Shown here in pieces: positions 38,401 through 45,789 of a DNA stretch of 64,000 nucleotides. How positions within the stretch are numbered: position 1 is the first letter of the stretch; every line of letters begins with the position of its first letter. The notes under the pieces were generated by a model, which was given only the letters and a program-made list of their open reading frames with translations, was not told the DNA's origin and ran no database searches. Position numbers and translations under genes: made by a program. The stretch is from Maniola hyperantus (lineage: Eukaryota > Arthropoda > Insecta > Lepidoptera > Nymphalidae), in contig NC_048541.1 in the NCBI RefSeq assembly GCF_902806685.2, positions 4,585,465 to 4,649,464 of the forward strand, written 5' to 3'.

Positions 38401-40719
38401 ATAATAAATCATGCGAATTCCCACACAGTGTACTGAACTTCACTTCCTCTCAGATTGATAACCTTGCTATCAATTATAATGAGCCGAAATGGAGTTATTT
38501 TAACAATATTATTTCATATGGAATACAGTATACACACTGGTTTATTTAACAAAGTCCAACTCCAAACTAAGAAAAGGAAAAAAATTGCCATGTTGTCTAG
38601 AAATCTTGTTTCACATCTTAGCTAGAAATTATGTATTCATTCCTACTTTCGTTGAAAAGTCCTACAAATCCATTGAAAGTATATTGAATCAAAATTTATT
38701 TTACAATGCTACAATGTTATATTATGTAGATAATTTTAAGGATCTTTCTGTGTGTCACATTTCACAGCTCAACTACTGGACCAGCTTGTAAGCAGAAATT
38801 TGGATCGCTTACATTTTGAAGAAGGATACTTTTTATACCATGAAAATGCATGAAAAAAATTAATTTCTTTAAAATCAAGAATTTTACAGGATTTTTAACA
38901 ACCTTTGATCCACTTAGACAAAGTTATGGACAAAAAATTGGAAAGAATTGTGTGGTTGGACAGCTAATAAATTATTATACATACTATCTACTGCTAAAAC
39001 AGGAAACTCTTCCATGCAGGCGTTTATTTTAGAATATTAAAATAAATTTCAGGAAAAGCTATATTTAAAGTAAGTTAGATACTGAAGTAAATGAATATTA
39101 CTATGTTCATTATACATATCTCACACCCGGCTTTACTCACTTGTTAGCCCTACTAGTTTTGAACCCATCCAGGGTCCTTTTTTCGGATAATGGAAATCAC
39201 TCACAATAGTTTAAACGCTAAAATTACTATATTCACTTTATAGTATACTAGATGATGCCTGCGACTTCGTCCGCGTGGATTTAGGTTTTTTAAAAATCCC
39301 ATGGGAACTCTTTAATTTTCCGAGATAAAAGTAGCCTATGTCTTTCTACGGGATGTAAGCTAATACCAAATCTGTACCAAATTTCATCAAAATCGGTTGA
39401 ACTGTTGGGCCGTGAAAAGCTAGCAGACAGACAGACAGACACACTTTCGCATTTATAATATTAGTATGGATTATATATTATATATACAGGGCAAGGCATT
39501 AAGGAATGTGACTATAAGGAACCTATGGATTTTGTTCTCTAACAAACAATCAACAACAACATTGTATGTCAATAGTGATAGAACGTCAATCAACCAGTGT
39601 GAATGTGATCATCACACTGTAGCTGTCAAACTACGGCGGTAGGACCCCAGAAGTTGATGATTATTTTGACAACTATCTGTCAGATTTCAACTTGAAGTAT
39701 GTTAAATGATACATATTTAAACACAGTATGCGGTCGAAAGTAATGTACATCAACATTTAGAAGGAGATAGCAGATTTGTAGAGCATTGTCCCTGTCATAG
39801 AGACCAACAAAACCTCATGCAGGAATGAGTGACAGAGTTAACGCTCTACAAAGCCGAAATGTCATTCTAAAAGCTGATGTACATTACTTTCTGCCACATA
39901 CTGTGATATAAGTTGTCACACACATTTGTGCAGTATTTTTATGTTTAAGAAATATAGTCATTTATGTAAGTTTTATAATATATATTAGGATAACACTATG
40001 ATGAAATATGTATGTATATTACTTATCAATCCCAGAGGACCAATCCAAAAAGGTATTACAAGTCTAATTCAATTTGCAAATTAGCTACGTAGTTTCTAAA
40101 AATGATGTAACCAACTGCCCAACTTTTATGTGCTTACTAGCTGCCCCGGCGAACTTCGTACCGCCTAACAGTTGATTCAAATTTTTAAATTTTTCTCTCC
40201 GTAAGAACCATCCTCGTACTTCAAGGAATATTATAAAAAAGAATTAGCGAAATCGGTTCAGCTGTTCTCGAAATTTGCGATCAGCAACATTCAACGATTC
40301 ATTTTTATATATAGATTGTAATGGAAATTTTTAGATTTTTCAAAACTTCATGAGTAACCAAAGATAACAAAATAGTATTATGTTAAACAACAAGTATGAA
40401 TAGTTATATATATATAGCATTTACTATTCACTTATTAATCTCTTGATTAAATATCGTACAAAGAATGCATAGAAGTTATGAAACAAAGAGTACCTACTAT
40501 TCTAATTATTCACAGGTATGGTATGAGATAACTATGAATATATAACTATAAAAAGGCCTTGGACCATCTTATCTGTGCGGGAGTAAACAACTTTACGTCA
40601 GTTATACCTGAACTAGATAGCTGCTTCTGCCTTCGAAATTGCTCCAATGCCAAACTTTCTAAACTGAGAGCCTGGGCCTTCTCTAGATCCGCTTGGAACT
40701 GCAGGTCGTACTCCGACAT
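6935..40719 (-). CDS. Pi3K68D: Class II phosphatidylinositol 3-kinase (C2-domain-containing), 31 exons
   Basis: Exons in transcript order: 40719-40608, 36266-36143, 35089-34964, 34448-33869, 30061-29914, 27512-27322, 26236-26146, 26070-25927, 25572-25484, 25307-25070, 24929-24757, 23923-23716, 23204-23000, 22386-22183, 21975-21857, 21634-21459, 20919-20753, 20264-20131, 19705-19617, 19360-19187, 18868-18711, 18309-18222, 17563-17278, 16504-16354, 15545-15389, 14883-14750, 14061-13954, 13445-13245, 8823-8630, 8236-8091, 7198-6935. All have GT/AG borders and compatible phases, giving 5379 nt and 1792 aa, close to other animal class II PI3Ks. An in-frame TAG lies just upstream of the ATG. The enzyme phosphorylates PtdIns and PtdIns4P on endosomal and plasma membranes. 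The kinase keeps GDDLRQD (from 1247), DRHNDN (from 1358) and DFG (1376). The activation loop reads KRDRAPFVLT, the class II form. Confidence 0.95.
7645..8066 (+). repeat. 'GGTTCCGTAC' interspersed repeat
   Basis: It begins CGGCCAAGCGCGAGTCAGAC and ends TTGAGGTACGGAACCC. Other copies are at 16526-16890 and 18885-19075 (both - strand), 30092-30495, 33455-33842, a short one at 35142-35242 and an old one at 36357-36720. The internal order is always the same: TTTTTCGACATTTT, CATATGATA..CCACT, then AGACAGACAGACAACAAA. The family is common in moths, and its class is uncertain. Confidence 0.7.
8330..8470 (+). repeat. Repeat with a 5S-rRNA-like box
   Basis: The sequence GCGTTGACCTAAATCGTAAC followed by TGGATGGGTGACCG resembles the 3' half of insect 5S rRNA. 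It continues TCCTCCGTGCCTCGGAGAGC and AAGCCGTCGGTCCCGG, ending in a tail. It may be a SINE with a 5S-derived part. It lies in the PI3K intron between exons 29 and 30. Confidence 0.45.
8871..9004. repeat. Palindromic MITE ('GTAGGCGACAGG')
   Basis: The ends GGCGACAGGTTGAAATGACA and CCATCTCGACCTGTCGCC are imperfect inverted repeats around a GC-rich centre. Related copies are at about 12740-12850 and 43042-43170. Confidence 0.65.
9393..9445. repeat. Perfect 23-bp hairpin
   Basis: The 23-base arms are exact complements around a 7-base loop (AAATTTA). The arm begins GTGGTCAAGCGTGTGCCTAT. A related repeat (GAATAGGCATCTT ... AAGCGCAAGCCTATT) is at 26816-26935. It could be one end of a MITE. Confidence 0.8.
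9700..9860. repeat. MITE with ATAAGTCCCGCAAAT terminal inverted repeats
   Basis: The termini ATAAGTCCCGCAAAT and ATTTGCGGGACTTAT are exact inverse complements. The body contains GTGACGTCAGCACTAGAC. An inverted copy is at 38163-38326 and a truncated one at 42161-42295. Confidence 0.8.
10371..11941 (+). CDS. Nested gene: charged coiled-coil protein of unknown function
   Basis: Exons 10371-10503 and 11220-11941 join in phase (TTC G, then GC AGC) to 284 aa. The N-terminus is MLRFRGFKASINFKSGK. Residues about 110-170 are almost entirely Lys/Glu/Gln/Arg and form a predicted single helix or coiled coil (KEQKKLEKQRLVEQKKQEK). A Gln/Ser/Pro-rich stretch follows, with a PPPY motif (about 208-211) that could bind a WW domain, then a conserved-looking DSWGLISQHRQQMNRQ. 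The gene lies wholly inside PI3K intron 28, on the opposite strand. I do not recognise a family. The first exon has no earlier in-frame ATG before a stop, so the start is reasonably sure. Confidence 0.75.
10620..10859 (+). mobile_element. Lep1-like non-autonomous Helitron
   Basis: It starts near CTAATATTATAAATGCGAAA, has a GTCTGTCTG tract, then AACCGATTTTGACGAAATTT. It ends with the hairpin ACGCGGACGAAGTCGCGGG just before CTA. It lies in the single intron of the nested gene. Relatives: 17640-17850, 19098-19166, 21745-21830, 35408-35646, 37664-37892, 37908-38136, 39248-39472, 46995-47205 and 51880-52018. Confidence 0.7.
12097..12272. repeat. Palindromic MITE in the nested gene's 3' flank
   Basis: The ends AGTATGCGGCCGAAAGTAAT and ATTACTTTCGGCCGCGTACT are inverted, with inner GTAGAGCGTTGTCTCTGTCA arms. 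Further copies are at about 15982-16130, 22655-22820 and 39725-39906. It lies 155 bases after the nested gene's stop, so it is probably transcribed in its 3' UTR. An AATAAA follows at about 12539. Confidence 0.75.
12539..12546 (+). terminator. Possible polyadenylation signal of the nested gene
   Basis: AATAAA lies within ACAATAAAAAATATAG, about 600 bases after the stop. It is the first AATAAA on that strand that I noticed after the coding region. Confidence 0.35.
14750..18309 (-). CDS. Pi3K68D: PI3K-C2 exons 22-26: lipid kinase catalytic domain
   Basis: Residues about 1217-1488. Exon 22 ends with AMFK, the likely ATP-contacting lysine. Exon 23 begins VGDDLRQD. Exon 24 carries the catalytic loop CDRHNDN and the metal-binding HIDFGKFLGDAQ. 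Exon 25 carries RDRAPFVLTNDMVYVIN. Exon 26 ends the C-lobe with SGVTGVSSAAVGYVRAAL. All catalytic residues I can identify are intact, so the enzyme should be active. Confidence 0.9.
15934..15981 (-). pseudogene. Decayed partial copy of PI3K exon 25
   Basis: GCGCCTGCATAATACGTTGA, then AAGCCATATAACAAAGCTCC, matches 15421-15468 of exon 25 at most positions. It lies about 390 bases upstream of its parent in gene orientation and runs directly into a palindromic MITE. Confidence 0.7.
16172..16341. repeat. MITE abutting PI3K exon 24
   Basis: The terminal inverted repeats are CCCGGCAAACAACTTGAG and CTCAAGTTGTTTGCCGGG (exact). The element ends 12 bases from the splice donor of exon 24 (exon end 16354), so the donor context beyond GTCAGTATAG is element sequence. 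Confidence 0.8.
16526..16890 (-). repeat. 'GGTTCCGTAC' interspersed repeat, - strand
   Basis: It starts AGGGTTCCGTACCTCAAAAG and carries GTCTGTCTGTCTGCC and AAACCTACAGGGTACTTCCC. It lies in PI3K intron 23, about 20 bases from the exon 24 acceptor. A shorter copy of the same kind follows at 18885-19075 beside exon 21. Confidence 0.75.
17640..17850 (+). mobile_element. Lep1-like Helitron
   Basis: It runs from CATATTATAAATGTGAAAGT to CTACGCGGACGAAGTCGCGG, with a final GCTAGT. It lies in PI3K intron 22. A (TTTAT)n tract at about 17858-17885 follows, probably the tail of another retroposon. Confidence 0.65.
18332..18585. repeat. Near-perfect 254-bp palindromic MITE
   Basis: AAGGTATGATTCCGAACCAC at one end is mirrored by GTTGTTCGGAATCATACCTT at the other. 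Both arms carry GCTGCACGCAGCA, GCTGCCGCAACAGTGCTGTC and ACCAGCTGTCAC. It is flanked by TA. A copy missing its right arm is at 25666-25853. Confidence 0.85.
18711..21634 (-). CDS. Pi3K68D: PI3K-C2 exons 16-21: PIK helical domain and start of kinase domain
   Basis: Residues about 918-1216. Exon 17 starts ILWEKRQY, the hallmark of the PIK accessory domain, and exon 18 supplies the LLLPCFPDAAIRK junction. Acceptor use at 20264 is fixed by this motif: the alternative AG a few bases downstream would create a TGA. Exons 20-21 (WRYRLLLRALLAICG, GLLRQEPAALPFALH) lead into the kinase N-lobe. Confidence 0.85.
19814..19832. repeat. Poly-C run
   Basis: About nineteen consecutive C residues in PI3K intron 18. 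The length may be unreliable for sequencing reasons. Confidence 0.8.
21857..24929 (-). CDS. Pi3K68D: PI3K-C2 exons 11-15: linker and first C2 domain
   Basis: Residues about 615-917. Exons 11-12 are helical (SPNAVFQAVKAICALAGGV, ALIALYTRARLLDF). Exons 13-15 form the PI3K-type C2 domain, with beta strands such as FHAQVYYGTRPL, RLVLTLYGRT and GWTAVQLFDYDK, and end with ASGHYVLPLWP. Exons 11 and 13 each have a decayed partial copy just downstream. Confidence 0.85.
22655..22820. repeat. Palindromic MITE beside the exon 13 copy
   Basis: Same family as 12097-12272 and 39725-39906: GTAGAGCACTGTCTCTGTCG and CAACGCTCTACAAAGCCGAA arms, with TACTGTA at the outer end. It directly adjoins the decayed copy of PI3K exon 13. 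Confidence 0.7.
22838..22932 (-). pseudogene. Decayed partial copy of PI3K exon 13
   Basis: The + strand TGTGTCCAGCAGTGCACGGC, then TGATGCAGAACAACATCGTT and TCCGATATCGTCTGG, matches 23110-23204 of exon 13, including its splice-acceptor edge, with small deletions. It lies about 250 bases downstream of the parent in gene orientation. Confidence 0.85.
24430..24565 (-). pseudogene. Decayed copy of PI3K exon 11
   Basis: TGGCCTGCGAGAAGGCGTTG, ATAGCTTTGACGGCTTGGTA and CACCGCATTAGGTG closely match 24757-24900, along with the GCTGACCTG donor edge. Insertions and stops break the frame, but NAVYQAVKAIYALGRGV is still readable. It is about 320 bases downstream of exon 11. Confidence 0.85.
25070..30061 (-). 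CDS. Pi3K68D: PI3K-C2 exons 5-10: linker and Ras-binding domain
   Basis: Residues about 315-614. Exon 6 has the conserved YEEYDPLDFLYGE motif and a Pro-rich PSPPPKKIPSVP. Exon 7 begins NKLYD. The Ras-binding fold starts near TSIKLLIYNSHTDEPITF (exon 8) and continues with ESTVEHVI (exon 9) and VWGAREYL (exon 10). Exon 7 is only 91 nt and was placed because it alone restores the phase between exons 6 and 8. Confidence 0.85.
25666..25853. repeat. Truncated copy of the 254-bp palindromic MITE
   Basis: It has the same left arm as 18332-18585 (AAGGTATGATTCCGAACCAC) and the centre CATTCCGAGCTAG, but the right arm stops at GCTCGGAAT. It lies between PI3K exons 8 and 9. Confidence 0.8.
25875..25922 (-). 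pseudogene. Decayed copy of the 5' part of PI3K exon 8
   Basis: AGCCCGGATCCGTGCTCTCG, then TCCGTGAGACTGAAT, matches 26030-26068 of exon 8 (GGCCCGGATTAGTTCTCTCG, TCCGTATGACTGAAT). It begins right next to the exon's own donor at 25926, so it sits at the start of the following intron. Confidence 0.75.
26973..27232. repeat. Pair of hairpin MITEs ('GTTAAAACGAGACAG')
   Basis: Two palindromes lie side by side. Each has an arm of the type AACGAGACAGA..TATATCT and its complement TCTGTCTCGTTTTAACT. The second is enclosed by TCTATAGAGCTTACTTTGAC and its inverse. Relatives are at 30632-30730, 37120-37380 and 37380-37480. Confidence 0.7.
28211..28715. repeat. MITE-like repeat with ACCGACTTC ends, copy A
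   Basis: It begins AACCGACTTCAAAAAAAGGA and ends GTTATTGGAGTCGGTTTT. It is the simplest of three copies and serves as the uninterrupted reference for copies B (31046-33050) and C (53994-59805). Confidence 0.7.
29388..29862 (-). repeat. Helitron-like repeat with (AT)n tract
   Basis: It starts CTAGCTGATGCCCGCAACTT and has a long AT dinucleotide tract (29417-29487), GACAGACAGACAGAC and a terminal TATTAGTATAGATT. Its 3' end lies about 50 bases from PI3K exon 5. Confidence 0.6.
30092..30495 (+). repeat. 'GGTTCCGTAC' repeat near PI3K exon 5
   Basis: Full-length copy from ACCGGCCAAGTGCGAGTCAG to TTGAGGTACGGAACCCTAAA. It starts about 30 bases upstream of exon 5 in gene orientation. Confidence 0.75.
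31358..31738. mobile_element. Retroposon with 48-bp perfect inverted repeats and a 12-bp target duplication
   Basis: GGGGCCACTAAA flanks both sides (31346-31357 and 31739-31750). Inside, 31358-31405 and 31650-31697 are exact inverse complements (ends TACTATCTGTCCCGGCTTAC and GTAAGCCGGGACAGATAGTA). Between them a 30-base unit (TGTTAGCGTGCCTGGATTTC...) is present twice. A fragment of the right end recurs at 39125-39225. Family unknown to me. Confidence 0.8.
31850..32808 (+). mobile_element. Helitron-type block with (TTTG)n tract and a tandem doublet
   Basis: It begins ACACTAATATTATAAAGAGG with about fifteen TTTG units. The last part is two head-to-tail copies of a 178-bp unit (32453-32630 and 32631-32808), each ending CGCGGGCGAAGCCGCGGGGA, then TCAGCTAGT. 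The two differ at very few positions. Confidence 0.75.
33101..33456 (+). mobile_element. tRNA-derived SINE, apparently full length
   Basis: The head has box-A-like GCAGTGGTGAGCGC and box-B-like GGTTTGATTTCC, followed by a long A-rich linker. The body contains GGCTAATTAGTAGTTACCTC and TTAGCCCGCTTCCATCTTAG, and the element ends in an A tail. 5'-truncated relatives: 35820-35965, 37145-37245 (- strand) and 50760-50980. Confidence 0.65.
33455..33842 (+). repeat. 'GGTTCCGTAC' repeat abutting PI3K exon 4
   Basis: It runs from CAGCCAAGTGCGAGTCAAGC to GAGGTACGGAACCCTAAAAA and ends less than 30 bases from the exon 4 donor (33869). Confidence 0.75.
33869..40719 (-). CDS. Pi3K68D: PI3K-C2 N-terminal region, exons 1-4
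   Basis: Residues 1-314. The start MSEYDLQFQADLEKAQALSL is followed by a conserved ALEQFRRQK helix. Next come a Pro/Arg-rich stretch (exon 2, PPPALPPPPRRPPRR) and a Ser/Thr-rich exon 3. Exon 4 is 193 residues of Pro/Tyr/Gln/Asn repeats such as PPYTPMAPYP and PPYVTTPPIYAP. This region is predicted disordered. In known class II PI3Ks the equivalent part binds clathrin and adaptors, so the same is likely here, but I see no clear clathrin box. Confidence 0.85.
35408..35646 (+). mobile_element. Lep1-like Helitron relative
   Basis: It has GTGACTGACTGACTGACTGG and GGCATCTGCTAAGAAAGGAT, ending CCACGCGGACGAAGTCGCGA, then GCATAAGCTAGTT. A 21745-21830 fragment matches its middle. Confidence 0.6.
37120..37480. 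repeat. Cluster of three hairpin MITEs interrupted by a SINE
   Basis: GCGCACTTTGACTTTGCTCA and AAAACGAGACAGATTTATGT-type arms occur repeatedly, and a - strand SINE piece (37145-37245) is inserted in the first. The family is the same as at 26973-27232. All lie in PI3K intron 1. Confidence 0.6.
37664..38136. mobile_element. Two Lep1-like Helitrons tail to tail
   Basis: A + strand copy (37664-37892, ends ACGAAGTCGCGGGTATCATC then TAGTT) is followed 16 bases later by a - strand copy (37908-38136, starts TAGATGATGCCTGCGATTTT). Their 3' hairpin ends face each other. Confidence 0.7.
39248..39472 (-). mobile_element. Lep1-like Helitron, - strand
   Basis: It runs from CTAGATGATGCCTGCGACTT, with TCGTCCGCGTGGATTTAGG, to TTTCGCATTTATAATATTAG, then TATGGAT. 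It is well conserved compared with the 47-kb and 52-kb relatives. Confidence 0.75.
39725..39906. repeat. Palindromic MITE, same family as 12097-12272
   Basis: ACAGTATGCGGTCGAAAGTA and TACTTTCTGCCACATACTGT are inverted ends. It lies in PI3K intron 1, about 800 bases from the first coding exon. Confidence 0.75.
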
Positions 40720-42439
40720 TATCGGTTGCCCGCTTTGTAACTTCTATGACTTAATTCCACAACAAACATGAGAATAACAACAGCATTCAGTTTTGTTTCA
40801 CATCATCACCACGCACGGTACAAAACACTTCGGCATTTGCCAAACAAACTGAAACTGTCATTAGAGGCAGCTATATTACAAAAGCTTACTTCCCAGATTT
40901 ATTTATTTCCATTTTTATGACATTCTATTAATTACAATCAATTTAAGTTCAGCTGTGAAACAAAATGTTCAAAATCAAAATGAAATGTTTCTAAATGAGA
41001 TTCCAAATCATAGAAAAAGAATGAAATCACAGACCAATAACATAATATAGAATCGACATTTGCACTAGCTAGTGTGACCAGATTTAAATTGATAATCCTG
41101 CTAGCTGCTGGACTAAAACTGACTACTAAAATTCCAAAAAAAAACCTGTAGGTTGAGTTCGTGAAACCTGCATCAATTATTATTACAATCCCAATTGTTC
41201 TGAATGGCTGAATTTGTGGTGGCTGATTGTGCAACAAGAATCGTACAAATTCAGCCAATCACAACAATTGAGATTGTAATAATGATTGATGCAGGTTTTA
41301 CGAAACCCATCACCCGGCTCACAACAGAGCACGGGTCTCTTCTCAGCAAGAGAAGGGTTTGACCATAGTCCTCCACGCTAAGTGCGGATTGGCAGATTGT
41401 TACATATACATAAAACTATAAACTATTTTTTCTAATCTGCGACTAAATCTGCTATTACGGTAAATTAGAGGCTATATCCTGCTATAGTCGCAATATCCTG
41501 CTAAGTCTGGTCACCCTTGTCATTCTGTCAAATGCTCTGGGGAATGTCAAACTAGACGGCAACGTTAGTTCCAATTTTCGCCACGCGCCAAGATAGCCTT
41601 GTCACACGCCTGCTCATGGCTCAAGCAGAGGTACTTGTGAAAGTAGGTAATAAAAGTATATAAGTATGTACCCTATCTCTATGTATGTGCCAGTCTACGG
41701 TATGTACTTTACTTGGGCAGAGACTTGGAGAGGCGCGAGGGGTGCAACGGCTCAAAGTGATTAGGTAGACGGAAACTGAAGAGTGACATAGGCTACTTTT
41801 AACCGCGTGTGAGATAGCGATAGCACGACGTAACGATGAATAACACGACTACCATTGTTTAGTAGTCAATATATTTTGTATAAACCGCTCAACAATATTT
41901 GTATTACACGTTTTTTACGTGAAAACAAGTAAATAACTAATGAGAAATACAATGATGCCACGAATTCTCAAAGTTTGTTTTGCAACTAAAGTTGTATTCC
42001 TTGGAAAAAATCGGTTACATGATAAGGGACAAAAAAAGGTTAACTGCGTCTCTGTTTATCACATTAGTAACTTTATCTGTGCTCTCTTTTTAGTGTGAAT
42101 GAGAAAGCAAACGTTTCTTTGTCTAGATTTTTTACTCCGTCTACGCTTGTGAGGCATAAGTCCCACAAATTGCTAATACGCGTGGCCGCCTTTTAGTAAC
42201 GTAAGCACTAGACTGAAGTTTCGAGCTGATACGGTACCTACATTTTTACTCAAACATTTCGATATTAATGAGACGTAGTTCCAGCGCAATTTTCCTTTTA
42301 TATGTTTAGATTTGTGTAGGTATCACTAGGTACTAAGTAAGTATACCTACTTATAAATAAAACTCTATGAACGATATTTAAAAGTACCTAGATTTAATAA
42401 ATAATAAACTAGTATTGCAGTCAAGATAGATCGTCGTAC
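40720..42439. other. Region upstream of the PI3K start, probable promoter and 5' UTR
   Basis: It contains the in-frame TAG just upstream of the PI3K ATG, a retroposon tail (41300-41400) inserted in an inverted pair (about 41140-41200 and 41210-41310, AATTGTTCTGAATGGCTGAA type), and a truncated ATAAGTCCC MITE (42161-42295). No coding exon was recognised, and no TATA box could be tied to a gene. Confidence 0.4.
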
Positions 42440-44374
42440 TTATTTTAGATCTGTCGGCATTGTTAAATCGGAAGATTTTATCTTGCTTCGTTTCTTTTTA
42501 ACAACAGCTTTCGGGCGTGACATACCAGAATTTCTCGGTGATATTGTAGGAGTAGGTTTCCTTTTTAATATTTTACTAGTCGCAAATGATGTCCGTTTAA
42601 CTTTAATGGGAGAGATGTGTCTAGTTTTCTTCTGTAGCGCGGGTTTTCTTTCCGAAATGGTGCCTCTCTCTGGCGTGACGTCAATACCAGGCACAAACAA
42701 GCTCTTCGTTTTTCGTGTCTTCCTTTTAACTTTCAACGGTTTCCTCGTCTTGATTTTCGATTCTACGATAGGATTTGAGCAGTTTGATGGTTGTTTAGTT
42801 TGTGCAGCCATCTAAAATGATAAAAAAGTCAGTAAGCTACACATACGTTGGCATTTCTATACAGTAGGTAGGTAGTAAAATCAGTTAGTCAATCACTTAC
42901 AATTACGGATAGCTAGGTACGTCTAAGTACGGAAAAGAAACCCAGGAAAAAAGAAGAAATTATTGGTTACCTATGTGCTATTGGAGCACAGATCAAAATC
43001 AAAAGAAACTTAACAACATGGTCGGCTAGGCCCTACCTATAGTAGGTAGGAACTCCCCCGACTCCCCCGCGTGTCACCCGCGCAATCCCACACCGGGTAA
43101 GCGCGGGGGCAGTGCGGGTGTGCGGGGCCTCCCCACCCCGATTGCCATCTCGACCTGTCGCGTACTAAGTATAGGTGTAGAGCAAATCTCCAAACGCAAA
43201 ATCTTGGGGGCACCTCGGTTTCAAAAAAAGTTAGGGGAAACTCCGTTTGCCGCGTCTTGGCAAACGGAGTATATGATGGCGACCTCCAAGTTTCAACAAG
43301 GTGGAGCTAAGTAGGTACAATATCCGGAAGGTAATGACTGGATGTGAACAGCCGAGGATAGGGTACGTTGGCGCTTTGGATCTAGAAACGAGTAGGTAGG
43401 TAGGTACCTGCTCATAGAACAAGTCATCAGCGTCCTGGCGATCACAGAAATCTAACAATTTATTGCACACCGCTCGTAGGTTTTTAAGCTTCTGTTTTTT
43501 CTTTTTCTTCGCTAAACATCGATCCACTTCATCCAATCTTAGAGTCCTAAAATAAATGTGCCGATTAGGTCTTGACTGCGGTATTTGTTGGTTGGTAAAG
43601 AGTAATGACGATGTTAATTATGATGAGACCACAGCAGCTTAAGAAGTCATCAAAATAATATTAGTTATGGGATGGGTATTTTAATTTTTAGATCAATCAT
43701 CATCATCATCATCAACGATAGATGTCCACTGCTGGACATAAGTCTCTTGTACAGACTTCCACACGTCACGGTCTTGCGCCGCCTGAATCCAGCGGCTCCC
43801 TACGACTCGTCTGATATCGTCCGTCCACCTAGTGGGGGTTCTTCCAACGCTGTGTCTTCAGGTACGAGGTCGCCATTCCAGCACCTTGAGACCCCAACGT
43901 CTATCGGTTTTACGAACTATGTGCCTTGCCCATTGCCACTTCACCTTCGCAAACCGTTGAGCTTTGTCGGTTACTCTAGTTCTCCTACGGATCTCCTCAT
44001 TTCTGCTTTGATCACGTAGAGAAACTCCAAGCATAGCTCTCACCATCGCCCGCTGAATGACTCTGAACTTTCTTCTGAGGCCCATAGTTAGCGACCTTGT
44101 CTCGGATTCATATATGTCATCACTGGCAACATGCACTGTTCGTAGACTTTGGTCTTCAAGCACTGAGGAATTTTGGACAAGAAGACATCTCGAAGCAAAT
44201 CATCTTGATTAGATCAATGATATTTTCATAATGACTAAATCATACTTACTTAATAACTTTGGGCTTGGTCATGATATCCTCCTTGTCGTCCATATTCATC
44301 GAGGTCGCCCAGATGTCTTTGAAGAGTCGTCTGCGTTCTGCGTAGCTTTCCTCCCTGGTCATTAGCTGGTCCAT
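42440..44374 (-). CDS. Small lysine-rich protein of unknown function, three exons
   Basis: Exons 44374-44250, 43546-43408 and 42811-42440 join in phase to 211 aa. The N-terminus MDQLMTREESYAERRRLF is acidic/basic helical. A core LDEVDRCLAKKKKKQKLKN and CNKLLDFCDRQDADDLFYEQ follows. The last 123 residues are a strongly basic, Ser/Thr/Pro-rich tail (for example KRKTRKTKSLFVPGIDVTPE) with many KxK and SP/TP sites, which suggests nuclear or chromatin/microtubule association. The third exon could be read as starting with its own ATG, but that ATG follows an acceptor (ATCATTTTAG) and the phases fit a continuous frame. An in-frame TAA lies upstream of the chosen start. The first intron holds an RTE remnant. 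Confidence 0.7.
43690..44170 (-). mobile_element. RTE-type LINE remnant in intron 1 of the lysine-rich gene
   Basis: The - strand encodes ASDDIYESETRSLTMGLRRK, then RRTRVTDKAQRFAKVKWQWA, RHIVRKTDRRWG and LEWRPRT, typical of the RT C-terminal region of RTE elements. It is 5'-truncated with frameshifts. Confidence 0.8.
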
Positions 44375-45789
44375 TGTCACTTTTATTTCCACAGAAACAG
44401 GTTCTTATAGGAGTAGTCACAGTAGAATCTTCGATCTGCTTTTCGAACCGATGCGTGGTAGTGTTGAGTCTTGACAAGTAAATGATAAGAGCAAGAGGGC
44501 CTAGGTGCATGAAGTAGGTAAGACCTGGGTATATTAGACTCAATATAGTATAAGTCAATGATTAGACTAGATTAAATTTTGCAAGCTGTATGAGTTGTTA
44601 AAATATTAAAGACAATAAATAGTAAATAATAGATACCATTTCTGTAAGGTTGGTACCTTAACTATATTTAAGAATTCTGTGCCATTTCCTAGCAGCGCGA
44701 GCGCAGCATTTCCTGATACATTTTGGATTTTGATATACTAAGTAAATGTATTTTTAAGTTACATACTGACAACGTGGTTACATTTTTCTATTGTATTGTA
44801 TTACAACGTAAGATGGTAGGTATGTATTTTAAATAATTATTGAAAAAAATTTACATGACTCCATTATTATGTGTTGTGACGTGATTTGTGAATGACAGAT
44901 TTTTACGACATTTTCCTATGACATTTTCCTGCATTTTCCATAGACATTTTCTTTTTCTCTCAGCATTTTCTTCTTTCTACATAAATGACAACTCCTAACG
45001 CTCGTCTTAATTTTTAAACCTTAGATTTTTAACCTTTTTAACAAGTTTTTAATTGGCTTGTACTTAAAGGGTAGAGTGAGGTAGAAACGACTATCGAGTG
45101 GATAAGTACGTATACCTAATACATTTCTATGTAGTTTTTACTTAATTTTTTATAATATTTAAACAGTTTATAATATTTTAAGTACTTAAGTTAAGCCAAA
45201 TTTATGTTATTAAAAAAACTTGCGATATTTCTGTGGGCTATTTACACAACAAGATATATACAAGTAATTATACTCCAATATAATTCTTTATTAATATGAT
45301 ATTTAATGTAGAAGGTATAAAGAAACCTTAGAAGCTTTTGTAAATAGTGAGAACTCAACAGGTTGGTTTACACTCTACATACCGCAGGCTTTGGAAGCAA
45401 TAGGCTCTTCAGTTAGCGGTTGGCATTCAGAGAAGTAACTCTATACGAAACGAAGCCTCTAAAGATCACATCGAGTGATTTGTTTTACCGAGTTTAAATT
45501 TTAAAATAAAATATGCATCGAATTCTAAATCTCATTGTCTTTTTGGCGTTGATACCGATATAAAATTGTAACTAAAATCGTATCAAAAAAAAGTAAGTAG
45601 GTAGGTACCCGTTAGAATAAGAATTTAATAAAGTGAAAAAGTATTTTTAAAATTCCTTAAAAAATATGATTTTAATGCTTTTTTAAGACAAAGTCTTTCA
45701 TACCGATTCAAGAGGTGTACAATCAATGTGTAGGCAGAAGAGACGACATTCTTTGATATCGAAATTAATAAAACTTTAATGATGAGAAA
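44375..45789. other. Intergenic, AT-rich, no gene seen
   Basis: It holds the probable promoter of the lysine-rich gene (- strand) and of the frame at 45790 (+ strand). No recognisable repeat or exon was found. Confidence 0.4.
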
